Below are positions 56,236-64,000 of a stretch of DNA of 64,000 nt, in pieces (within the stretch, counting starts at the first letter, position 1; each line of letters begins with the position of its first letter). The stretch spans positions 62,001 through 126,000 of the forward strand of contig JANWWS010000004.1 in assembly GCA_025055765.1 (NCBI GenBank), in the 5' to 3' direction. Under the pieces are notes generated by a model. It worked only from the letters and a program-made list of their open reading frames with translations, made no database searches and was not told where the DNA came from. The DNA comes from Leptospiraceae bacterium (GTDB lineage: Bacteria; Spirochaetota; Leptospiria; Turneriellales; Turneriellaceae). Made by a program: the position numbers and the translations under genes.

Positions 56236-59200
56236 GTGGTACCCGATGTAGATGAGGTAAATTGCCAGCAGTTATAGTTCATACCTGAGTGACCGGGGTT
56301 ACCGCTACTCGTACCACCGGCTGCCGAGCCACCCCCTAGAAAACTATTTGATCCTCCGGTAAAGGATGTCACCTGGTAACGTAAAATGCCAAGCGAATGC
56401 CCACCATTGCCACCAGCACCATCCCCACCATTGCCACCGGCACCCCCATTGCCCCCCAATCCTCCAGCTCCGCCACCATCGTTACATCCTCCACCAGGAC
56501 CACCAAGACCACCGGCACTACCCGTACCCCCTGGTCCCCCCTGTCCCCCCGTTCCTCCAATCTGGCGCTCTACGGTATTCCCCTGTACGGTGGCATAGTT
56601 AATGTTCACCAAGGCAATGCCAACCGACGAGCCACCCGCAAAACCGCCTGTACCTCCCGAACCAGCGGCACCACCACCACCACCACCACCGCCACCTGAG
56701 CCTGAATCGTTAAGGCAGCAGGTGTCATTGCCACCGCCACCCCCACCACCACCGCCCGAACCCGGGGTCCCATGCGTTCCATTGCCACTTTGCAGTGCTT
56801 TTAATAAGAAGCTTGTGAGGTCAAAAAAACCTTGGGCATGGGCGGGATTTCCATCCGTACCATGAACCCCGTTACTGCCATGGCCACCGGAGCCACCCGT
56901 TTTTGCCCCACAACCGCTGCAGCTTGGACAGGTCTGATTCCCCCCCGTACCACCACCTCCCCCACTGCCACCGCCGGGGCCGCCACCAGGCGAACCAGGT
57001 AGGCCGTTTGTAGCTGGGTCATTTTGGAAAGCACCGGCTCCTCCTGCACCACCTGGGTGCCCATTAAGAGCGGGCATGTGGCTATTCGTACCTCCTCCAC
57101 CACCCGATCCACCAGGTCTCCAACTATTGTCGTTATTACCGCACAGGGAACAACCCGTTATCCCCCCCGTACCTGGCCCTCCGTTTTGGCCAGGAGTGGT
57201 CGCGCTAAAGCCAGCCGTACCCGTATCCCCCGGCTGACCCTGCCCACTCTTAATATAGTTGTGGTGTAGCACTAACGTGGAAACGCCCCGTGCGTAAAAG
57301 CCATAACTTGATTTGGCATCACTAGAGGCAGCACCTAGGTCGGTATTTCCTGCCTCAAAATTCGAGCGGCGTACCGTCAATGATGCCGTGCCATTTTCTA
57401 TTTTTGCTCCAAAGACATGGTGGCCAAAAGTCGCATTTTGTACCACTACCCTCACCGCTGAAATTACCGTCGGGTCATTTACATGGGCCATAGCAAGCCC
57501 CGTTGATACACTTCCGGGGGCATTGACAATTAGGGTTCTGTCGGCACTAGCGGCTGTCTTGCGCATCCAAGCATAGGGGCCGTCTGTTTTATAGCCGCCG
57601 TAGAGGCTCACCCCGGAGGGTAGATTTAGGGTTGAAGTGAGGGGGGCTATACCTGAATAGATATAAACATCTTTTTTACCAGGTGTCGCCGCCGTAATAG
57701 CTGCCGTTAAGGTTGCCTTGGGAGCACTGCGGCTTGTACCTGGATTGGCATCACTGGCACCCGGACCACCGACAAAAATAGCGTTGTTCTTGTCTTCGTA
57801 ACTGTATACATAGATCGCTATAGGACCGTACTGGATACCTGCGGGATCCACAAGGGTGTGGGTGTAGACATAATTGCAGAGTTCTAGGGAGCTTGTGGTA
57901 ATAGTAAGCTCTTTTGCAGCACCATTCCAAGAAGCAGAATCGGAGCATGGGGGATCCCCATCAATACCTGAACTAGTATACCGAGTAGGAGCCACATTAT
58001 TAATAAGACCTTGCATGATCGGATTTGCCGGTGCATAGATGTTCTTTAGGTCCAGCGTGGCTGTCTCTCCCAGATTGCGATCAAAAACCGTTACCTCGGA
58101 GGTCACGGAATTAAATTGCCAGCGGCGCACCGCTAAGTAACCCTCACCGAGATGGCCATAACTGTTGAAGCAAACTCGCACATCATTGCTACCCGGTGCA
58201 AGATCACTGGCAAGAATTTGTACCGTCACATCCTGATTGGCTAAGACACTTCCCGTAGCATTGGCACCTGTAGATAGGATACCCGTGCTACACGTCCCTA
58301 TACGCACTTCATATGTCCCCGCACGGTTGGATCGCCACCGCCAGCGTAAGGCCTGATGCCCATTATGGGTAAGCCCTGTTTCTGCCCTTAGGTAATACCA
58401 TCCCTGCGATGCTAAGTGAGTGGGCGGTGGGGGTGGGTCGGATAGACTATTGTCGGAGGGTAGGTTTGCTGTATCAGCATTGTTACGTACAGCAAGTCGG
58501 GTAATAAGTGGCGTCGTGTTTCCGCCTAGAGCAAATTGCACTGTCTTTATCGCACTTATGTTGCCCGCACGGTCCCGAGCCACTATCTTGTAAGTATAGT
58601 TATACGGGTCCGGATCTGTAGAGCTTGCCGCAGGTCCCGCCAGCTGGTTAATTGTCGTATTGGGAGAAAAATAATCTTGTCCCGCGGTCATGGGAGCTGT
58701 GGTGGTAAATTCATTATATGGCCAGTTAAGGGGGATTATACTGCCATTGGGATTAGCTGGGGGAGTGCCATCGCCCGGACCTACCCTAGCCAGAATCCCA
58801 AGACAACCCGAGGTATCGGCGCAGTTAATTTGAAATATGGTACTCATGGCAAAATTGCCCCCTTCGGGATTTACCTCAACCACGGGGGCAACATTGTCGA
58901 GGTATATCTCCACTGGTTTTTTGGTGACTATGGTAGTAGAGCTATCCCGAAAACAAATGACAATGGTCTTTTTCCCATCAGGGGTAGGTGCCGGGAAATC
59001 AACAGGCGCGCTAACTGTTGCCGTGTGCGAAACAAGGGCCCCAAGTGATCCCTTGGCTGTGGGGTGAGCCACATCAGCGGCAGGGTTGTTTACGGGATTT
59101 CCTGAGGCGTCAAAATCGGCATGAGAGCAATTCCCCACTTTGCGTAATTTAAAAGTACCAGCTCTGTCAGACCAGAAAGTGATTTGTGTTGTGTTAAAAG

Positions 59201-60104
59201 CGCCTGCCTGACGGCTAATGTGGGTACGACTAACTCCTGTTATGGTAACCTGTGCGGGTTCTCCTATGGTGAAATTCAATGCCTGTAGAGAGCTCATGTT
59301 GCCATTGGCATCCCGCACGATATATTTGATTTGGTAAGCTCCTGGTAAAAGCCCCGTTAAAGGTATGGTAACACTGTCGCCTGCCTTTATACCTCTCACC
59401 ATGGCTTGGATCAGTTTCATGGCAGCAGGATCAAACGAGGGATTGTCGGGTGGTGGCGACTGGAGACCAAAGGAATAGGTTATGGCATTACAGGCAACAT
59501 TGTCAGAGCAAACAACAGTCACATCAATAGGGGAAGCATAAGCCCCAGGAGTTAGGTTGGCTGTCCCCACGGGAGGTGTGGTATCCGCATAGATAGATGT
59601 AAGTATCTTATCTTCCACGCAGGAGGGGTTTTCCGCAGCATTGGGGTTCCCCGTATCAGAAGGATCTATCTCATAATTACAGTCTGCATTTGTATCATAG
59701 CCAATAGGTTTCTTGGGATTTGTCGTGCTCGTCTTGTCCACCACTACCTGTACATTGCCGCCAGAGCCATCAGCACGACGGGTAATGCGAATACGGTTTT
59801 GTTCTTCCAAAAACATATAATAATCGGCCATACCATCCCCATTGGCATCAAGCCCCACGGAAGGGGAGAATGGCCAGGTAAAAAGAAGCTCGGGAATACC
59901 ATCTTTATTTAGGTCAATCCCGTCGTACCGGCCATTGCCATCTACATCAATGAAATCTACAGGATGGCGAAGCTGCCCGCTCGTTGCCAGCTGTGCTGAG
60001 CTTGTATTGAGCGAGATCTCCCCAAACTTTTGAAAGTCCCCCTCTTTGCGGCAACCAAAGAGGAAAAGAAGCATTACGACACCTAAACGAAATGCAACCC
60101 CCAT
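56223..60104 (-). CDS. Giant lipoprotein with Ig-like modules, a beta-helix start and a Gly-rich C-terminus
   Basis: A 1293-residue protein with a lipobox (LFLFGC) after a short signal peptide and an AGGTGAGG ribosome site. Residues about 45–95 form an EF-hand-like Asp-rich segment (DVDGNGRYDGIDLNKDGI; DANGDGMADYY) that may bind calcium. Repeated beta-sandwich modules follow (about 180–750), many starting TPPVGTANLTPGAY-like or APVVEVNPEGGNF-like. A DUF1565-type start of a right-handed beta-helix lies at about 778 (DANPGTSRSAPKATL). The last 330 residues (from about 955) are a Gly-dominated region with several cysteine pairs (CSLC, CPSC, CC). Probably a surface fibre or adhesin-like protein; function unknown. 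Confidence 0.85.
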   Translation of the reverse strand: MGVAFRLGVVMLLFLFGCRKEGDFQKFGEISLNTSSAQLATSGQLRHPVDFIDVDGNGRYDGIDLNKDGIPELLFTWPFSPSVGLDANGDGMADYYMFLEEQNRIRITRRADGSGGNVQVVVDKTSTTNPKKPIGYDTNADCNYEIDPSDTGNPNAAENPSCVEDKILTSIYADTTPPVGTANLTPGAYASPIDVTVVCSDNVACNAITYSFGLQSPPPDNPSFDPAAMKLIQAMVRGIKAGDSVTIPLTGLLPGAYQIKYIVRDANGNMSSLQALNFTIGEPAQVTITGVSRTHISRQAGAFNTTQITFWSDRAGTFKLRKVGNCSHADFDASGNPVNNPAADVAHPTAKGSLGALVSHTATVSAPVDFPAPTPDGKKTIVICFRDSSTTIVTKKPVEIYLDNVAPVVEVNPEGGNFAMSTIFQINCADTSGCLGILARVGPGDGTPPANPNGSIIPLNWPYNEFTTTAPMTAGQDYFSPNTTINQLAGPAASSTDPDPYNYTYKIVARDRAGNISAIKTVQFALGGNTTPLITRLAVRNNADTANLPSDNSLSDPPPPPTHLASQGWYYLRAETGLTHNGHQALRWRWRSNRAGTYEVRIGTCSTGILSTGANATGSVLANQDVTVQILASDLAPGSNDVRVCFNSYGHLGEGYLAVRRWQFNSVTSEVTVFDRNLGETATLDLKNIYAPANPIMQGLINNVAPTRYTSSGIDGDPPCSDSASWNGAAKELTITTSSLELCNYVYTHTLVDPAGIQYGPIAIYVYSYEDKNNAIFVGGPGASDANPGTSRSAPKATLTAAITAATPGKKDVYIYSGIAPLTSTLNLPSGVSLYGGYKTDGPYAWMRKTAASADRTLIVNAPGSVSTGLAMAHVNDPTVISAVRVVVQNATFGHHVFGAKIENGTASLTVRRSNFEAGNTDLGAASSDAKSSYGFYARGVSTLVLHHNYIKSGQGQPGDTGTAGFSATTPGQNGGPGTGGITGCSLCGNNDNSWRPGGSGGGGGTNSHMPALNGHPGGAGGAGAFQNDPATNGLPGSPGGGPGGGSGGGGGTGGNQTCPSCSGCGAKTGGSGGHGSNGVHGTDGNPAHAQGFFDLTSFLLKALQSGNGTHGTPGSGGGGGGGGGNDTCCLNDSGSGGGGGGGGGAAGSGGTGGFAGGSSVGIALVNINYATVQGNTVERQIGGTGGQGGPGGTGSAGGLGGPGGGCNDGGGAGGLGGNGGAGGNGGDGAGGNGGHSLGILRYQVTSFTGGSNSFLGGGSAAGGTSSGNPGHSGMNYNCWQFTSSTSGTTCTP
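56669..56690. repeat. Trinucleotide (CAC)n microsatellite inside the giant lipoprotein gene
   Basis: Seven and a third uninterrupted copies of CAC/ACC on the plus strand, read as GGT glycine codons on the coding strand. Shorter related tracts lie at 56732–56760. Slippage would add or remove glycines without shifting frame. Confidence 0.8.
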
Positions 60105-60190
60105 ACCCTCACCTTTTTTATTTTATGTAGGTTTCGGACTATTCCCTAGTTTTCCTTTATTTAGACGATCTCTTGGCATAGAAGTTACAC

Positions 60191-60937
60191 CTAAATTTTT
60201 TTTCGTAAAGGAACCATAAAATGATAGCTGAGTCCTAAGGCCACACCTAAACTATGGAATGGTATTACCGGATCGTAGATATAGCTATAGCGTATCTGGG
60301 TAAAAAGAAAGACTTTCTCTAAAAAAGGATACTCATAGCCCGAGATGACTTGGAAAGTGAATTTATGCACTGTGCGCTTTTCAATAGGATCCTCCACAGC
60401 AAAAAGAGAGCTACCTAGTAGAAAAGCAAATTGAAGAGCCCCTTGCAGCAAAACTCGCAGCGGGTAGAGCCAAGCTAGTCCTAGCCCCCAACCCAACCCC
60501 CTTACTTGGTTGGGCAGTGAGCCAAATTGCAAGAGAAAGACTTGTGCATTCCATTCCGGATACCAACTCTCTTTTGGGACATGGCCATACCCAAGAACCA
60601 ATCCCATTCCCCAGGGGACCACCTTTCTCACCTCGTTTATATTGCCCAAGAGTACCGGGGAAAGACTGAGCCGGCTGTCATGCCAAAACGGTACCTCTTC
60701 CTTGCCTAGAAGAGGAGCCTCTTGTTCGCTGGGATCCACAAAACCCGTACGAGGAACGGCAGGCTCGCCTACCGAATCCCCTCTGTGCCCTCTTTCCGGA
60801 TAATTCTCGTTCATGAGATCTTGCCCACCATGTGGCTCCTGCGCTTCCTTTTCTTGTCCTGCCAAAAAAGGGGAGGCCCAAAGAAATAGGACCCATAAGA
60901 AATAGCCTCTTTTCGTGACACACGGCACAACTTTCAT
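60191..60937 (-). CDS. Predicted outer-membrane beta-barrel protein (first gene of the export cluster)
   Basis: About 248 residues: a signal peptide, an acidic/Pro-rich linker (about 30–80), then around 170 residues of beta strands with aromatic residues, ending in LRKKI. The frame is open to 60970; the ATG at 60937 gives the better signal peptide (MKVVPCVTKRGYFLWVLFLW) and follows AGAGGA closely. An ATATATAT tract just upstream may hold the -10 box. It is 86 bases upstream of the giant lipoprotein gene. The linker-plus-barrel layout is the same as in the 55348–56235 protein, although the sequences are not obviously similar. Confidence 0.75.
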   Translation of the reverse strand: MKVVPCVTKRGYFLWVLFLWASPFLAGQEKEAQEPHGGQDLMNENYPERGHRGDSVGEPAVPRTGFVDPSEQEAPLLGKEEVPFWHDSRLSLSPVLLGNINEVRKVVPWGMGLVLGYGHVPKESWYPEWNAQVFLLQFGSLPNQVRGLGWGLGLAWLYPLRVLLQGALQFAFLLGSSLFAVEDPIEKRTVHKFTFQVISGYEYPFLEKVFLFTQIRYSYIYDPVIPFHSLGVALGLSYHFMVPLRKKI

Positions 60938-61166
60938 TCCTCTTCGGATATATATGGGCGTTCTCATCAAGTGAGGCCAAAAATAACTATGCCTCTATGT
61001 ACCACCTCGTTTTTTGCCCCCAGGATTTTAGATAGCCCAAAAAAGAAAGCGTAGCTTTGTGTAAAAATACGCATGTGCTAACCAAGTTCCTTTATTCACG
61101 TTGTCGCACTTTTGATGAGAAATTCGAAAGGATTGACAGAGTAGAAAAAATTTTTACGGCAGAGCC

Positions 61167-62894
61167 ATGGATGGAGGGGAGCTCATTGCAAGATTTTTAA
61201 AAGCGAACCATGTCGATGTTGTCTTTACATTAATTGGAGGTCATATCTCTCCTCTCCTCGTTGGAGCCAAGAGAGAAGGGATTAGGGTAATTGACACTCG
61301 TCATGAAGTTAATGCTGTCTTTGCCGCCGATGCCTACGCAAGGCTAACGGGTAAGGTAGGCGTGGCTGCGGTAACCGCAGGCCCTGGGCTAACTAATACC
61401 ATCACCGCAGTGCGCAACGCTCTCATGGCCGAGACTCCCTTAGTCTTGTTCGGTGGGGCTACGGCTACGGCGCTGAAAGGCAGAGGGGCCCTCCAAGACA
61501 TCGACCAAAAAGCACTAATGAAAAGCAATGTGAAAAAAGTCTTCCAAGTCCAGCGATTTCGCCAAATTTTACCCACCCTGGAAGAGGCTTTTTTCCTTGC
61601 CCAACAAAAAATCCCGGGCCCTGTCTTTGTGGAGCTTCCCGTAGATCTTCTCTATGACGAAGAAATCGTGCGTAAGTGGTATCTCGAACAAGCCCCTAAG
61701 GGTAAGAGCCTTGCGGCGATGTTGTTGCGAGGCTATTTAAAATTTCACCTGTGGCGTCTTTTTGCCTTCAAGCCCACCCCCAATGAGTGGCATCCCATAC
61801 ATGTACCCAAACCTGTGGTGTCTCGCCGCCGTATCTTAAAAGCTAAGGAATTACTGCAAAAGGCAGAAAAGCCTCTTTTGTTGATTGGTAGCCAAGCCTT
61901 AAGCCGCATGAGCAATCCATTACCTCTGCAGAAGGCTATAGAAAAAATCGGCGCCCCCGTTTATTTATCAGGAATGGCACGAGGACTTCTTGGCAAGAGT
62001 CACCCCCTACAATTGCGCCAACGGCGCAAAGAGGCTCTGAGGGAAGCTGACCTTATTTTCTTACTTGGCGTACCTGCCGATTTTCGACTTAATTACGGCG
62101 CCCACATAAACCGCAAGGCAGTGCAGGTTAATGTCAATTTAAGTCGAAAAGATCTATACCTAAACAAAGCACCCGATTATGCCTTTGAGGAACATCCTGG
62201 AGAATTTTTGCTCCACTTGGGGGAAATAATGGAATCTCCTCTTACAAGAGATACTTGGCTTGAAGTACTGCGCGCAAGAGAAAAGCAGCGCGAAGAAGAA
62301 ATAAAAAAAGAAGCCCAGCAAAAGACTAGGTTCCTTAACCCCGTGGCTTTTTTTCTAAAAGCAAAAGATCTCTTCCCAGAAAAGACCATCTTTGTCGCCG
62401 ATGGAGGTGATTTTGTCGCAACAGCCTCTTATATCCTTGAGCCGGGGGGTCCCTACTGTTGGCTCGACCCCGGTGTCTTTGGCACCCTTGGCGTTGGGGC
62501 AGGTTTTGCCCTTGGGGCTAAGCTTGCCAAGCCAGACCACGAGGTAGTTATCCTCTATGGTGATGGCTCCTGCGCCTATAGCTTACTTGAATTCGATACC
62601 TTTGACCGCCACAAAATTCCTATAGCCGCCATTATTGGCAACGACGCGTGTTGGATGCAGATTTACCGAGATCAGGTAGAGATCTTAAAAGACGATGTGG
62701 GCTGCATGCTAAAATACTCAGATTATCATGAAGTAGTAAAACCCTTCCATGCCCAAGGCAGCAAGATTGACAAAGAGGGGCAAATAGCTTTAAAAATGGC
62801 TGAGCTAAAAAGGGCACTAAAGGCTAGGAAAAGTTATGTTTTAAATGTGCTTTTAGGTAAAAGTGATTTCCGCAAAGGCTCAATTTCCATGTAG
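61167..62894 (+). CDS. Thiamine-diphosphate enzyme, 2-hydroxyacyl-CoA lyase of the ILVBL/HACL2 type
   Basis: A 575-residue TPP enzyme. The opening (IGGHISPLLVGAKREGIRV then DTRHEVNAVFAADA, with catalytic Glu47) and the end (SDFRKGSISM) closely follow human ILVBL/HACL2, which cleaves 2-hydroxyacyl-CoA to a shortened aldehyde and formyl-CoA. The TPP/Mg motif is GDGSCAYSLLEFDTF...GND. The same fold includes acetolactate synthase, but the ILVBL-like features and the acyl-CoA synthetase next door favour the lyase. No N-terminal membrane anchor is present, unlike the mammalian protein. A TTGACA at 61133–61138 lies shortly before the ATG. Confidence 0.85.
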   Translation: MDGGELIARFLKANHVDVVFTLIGGHISPLLVGAKREGIRVIDTRHEVNAVFAADAYARLTGKVGVAAVTAGPGLTNTITAVRNALMAETPLVLFGGATATALKGRGALQDIDQKALMKSNVKKVFQVQRFRQILPTLEEAFFLAQQKIPGPVFVELPVDLLYDEEIVRKWYLEQAPKGKSLAAMLLRGYLKFHLWRLFAFKPTPNEWHPIHVPKPVVSRRRILKAKELLQKAEKPLLLIGSQALSRMSNPLPLQKAIEKIGAPVYLSGMARGLLGKSHPLQLRQRRKEALREADLIFLLGVPADFRLNYGAHINRKAVQVNVNLSRKDLYLNKAPDYAFEEHPGEFLLHLGEIMESPLTRDTWLEVLRAREKQREEEIKKEAQQKTRFLNPVAFFLKAKDLFPEKTIFVADGGDFVATASYILEPGGPYCWLDPGVFGTLGVGAGFALGAKLAKPDHEVVILYGDGSCAYSLLEFDTFDRHKIPIAAIIGNDACWMQIYRDQVEILKDDVGCMLKYSDYHEVVKPFHAQGSKIDKEGQIALKMAELKRALKARKSYVLNVLLGKSDFRKGSISM

Positions 62895-62904
62895 AGGAGG
62901 AAAC

Positions 62905-64000
62905 ATGAAGCTTGATCCAAAGAAGTTGCCCCGTCCCTGGCTAAAGTTTTATGATAAGGAGGTCCCTCCAACTCTAGACTATCCTAAGGAAAGTCTACCT
63001 GAGCTTTTCCAAAAAAGCTGCCAAGAAAACGGGCACAAAGTGGCCCTGAAATTTTTAGGCAAAAGCCTAACCTACGCCCAAATCGAGCGCTCGGCCAATG
63101 CTTTTGCCCATTTTTTTTCGAACCGAGGCATCACCAAAAATGACCGAGTGATGCTTATGCTGCCCAATAGCCCGCATTTTGTCATTGCTTACTACGCCTT
63201 GTTAAAGATAGGGGCCATCGTTGTACCTATAAGCCCACTCGATACCCCCGCTGAGGCCAATTATAAGTTTGAAAACTCTGATAGTAAACTATTAGTATAT
63301 CTTGATCTTTTGCATGAGAAGGTGAGTGATATATTGCAAAAATATTCTGCCTTAACTGCCGTAGTGGCGGATGTGGCCGAATTTCTTCCTTTCCCTAAGA
63401 ACATGCTTTTTCGGCTTCGCAAAAAAACCTTAAAAAAACCTCTACCGGATCTCACACGACCAAACACTTTTACCTTTGGCCAGGTTTTGCGCCAATACCT
63501 ACACGAAAACACATTTCCTACAGCATCTATAGATCCCCAAAAGGACCCTGCCGTGATAATCTACACGGGAGGAACAACAGGGGTCTCGAAAGGGGTGGTA
63601 CTCTCCCACTACGCCCTAGTGGTAAATATGACCCAGGCAAAATATTGGGGGCACCTGGAAAAAAGCGATGTGGCTTTAAATGTTCTCCCCTTTTTCCATG
63701 GCTTTGGTTTAAGTATTGGTTTAAACCTCTGCCTTGCCCATGGAGGGAGTATGATACTCATGCCCCGTTGGGATGCTGGCCAAGCCTTGCGTCACTTTGA
63801 AAAAGATGGGGTTACCGTTTTTGCTGGAGTTCCGACTATGTACCTCGATATGCTACACCACAAAAATTTTGCAAAACTTAAAAAAGCAAGGCTCAAGGGC
63901 TGCTATGTGGGAGCTGCTCCTGTGCCCGAAAGTCTCAAAAAAGCTTTTCATGAAAAAACCGGGGGTATCTTAATCGAGGGCTATGGCCTCACCGAAGCGG
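62905..64000 (+). CDS. Long-chain acyl-CoA synthetase (AMP-forming), 3' end outside the window
   Basis: The first 365 codons of an adenylate-forming ligase that activates a fatty acid to acyl-CoA. A strong AGGAGG ribosome site precedes the ATG, ten bases after the lyase stop. The AMP-binding P-loop IIYTGGTTGVSKGVVLSH and the later EGYGLTEA motif at the very end of the window are intact; the C-terminal domain is cut off. Being directly behind a 2-hydroxyacyl-CoA lyase, it may supply its CoA-activated substrate. Confidence 0.92.
   Translation, partial: MKLDPKKLPRPWLKFYDKEVPPTLDYPKESLPELFQKSCQENGHKVALKFLGKSLTYAQIERSANAFAHFFSNRGITKNDRVMLMLPNSPHFVIAYYALLKIGAIVVPISPLDTPAEANYKFENSDSKLLVYLDLLHEKVSDILQKYSALTAVVADVAEFLPFPKNMLFRLRKKTLKKPLPDLTRPNTFTFGQVLRQYLHENTFPTASIDPQKDPAVIIYTGGTTGVSKGVVLSHYALVVNMTQAKYWGHLEKSDVALNVLPFFHGFGLSIGLNLCLAHGGSMILMPRWDAGQALRHFEKDGVTVFAGVPTMYLDMLHHKNFAKLKKARLKGCYVGAAPVPESLKKAFHEKTGGILIEGYGLTEA

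Noticed and set aside
56669-56760. CRISPR-like or tandem-array repeat
   Set aside because: The repeats are simple trinucleotide tracts within a coding region, without spacers or cas genes.
56366-57269. Several Pro- and Thr-rich open frames on the plus strand
   Set aside because: They are opposite-strand shadows of the Gly-rich coding region, produced by its CCA/ACC-rich complement.

Overview
The window looks like a diderm bacterium with a compact, moderately AT-rich chromosome, most probably a spirochaete of the Leptospirales type. This is an inference from three things: outer-membrane barrels, TonB receptor and CMP-Kdo synthase; spirochaete-style HAMP–PP2C (SpoIIE-like) phosphatase, CheW and many lipoproteins with short spirochaetal lipoboxes and Lcl-type domains; and the yidC–jag–mnmE order. 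No rRNA, tRNA, IS element, prophage or CRISPR array was seen.

Layout. 83–4453 (minus): proS, an outer-membrane barrel and an exported protein. 4596–8257 (plus): a large unknown protein, kdsB and a class V aminotransferase, all overlapping. 8259–11450 (minus): a membrane GGDEF/EAL protein. 12133–17917 (plus): TonB-dependent receptor, periplasmic binding protein with TPRs, and a membrane HAMP–PP2C–TPR phosphatase. 17898–25436 (minus): hppA, a hotdog thioesterase, leuS, 5-formyl-THF cyclo-ligase, an orphan DNA methyltransferase and a polysaccharide deacetylase. 25514–26881 (plus): murC. 26865–30230 (minus): hsp20, a membrane protein, cheW, ribD, rpmG, infA. 30354–31007 (plus): an exported protein. 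31962–34940 (minus): gcvPB and rseP. 35081–38933 (plus): yidC, jag, mnmE. 38935–42008 (minus): a metallophosphoesterase and a UbiD decarboxylase. 42892–43848 (minus): fmt. 43887–47436 (plus): cdsA, dxr, proB and a small lipoprotein. 47433–60937 (minus): an eight-gene run made only of exported, lipidated or outer-membrane proteins. 61167–64000 (plus): a 2-hydroxyacyl-CoA lyase (ILVBL/HACL2-like) followed by an acyl-CoA synthetase cut by the window end.

Genes are packed very tightly: many stop/start overlaps of 1–20 bases, and convergent pairs that overlap or touch. Against this background three stretches of about 600–950 bases (11493–12132, 31008–31961, 42009–42891) stand out. They have no intact gene but show broken reading frames, and are best read as decaying genes.

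The least explained and most interesting parts are the 13.5-kb surface/export cluster (47433–60937), with a giant Gly-rich lipoprotein and a secreted zinc-phospholipase/S1-P1-like enzyme; the TonB receptor/binding protein/phosphatase trio, which looks like an envelope-to-cytoplasm sensory chain; and the HACL2-like/acyl-CoA ligase pair, which suggests 2-hydroxy-fatty-acid alpha-oxidation.
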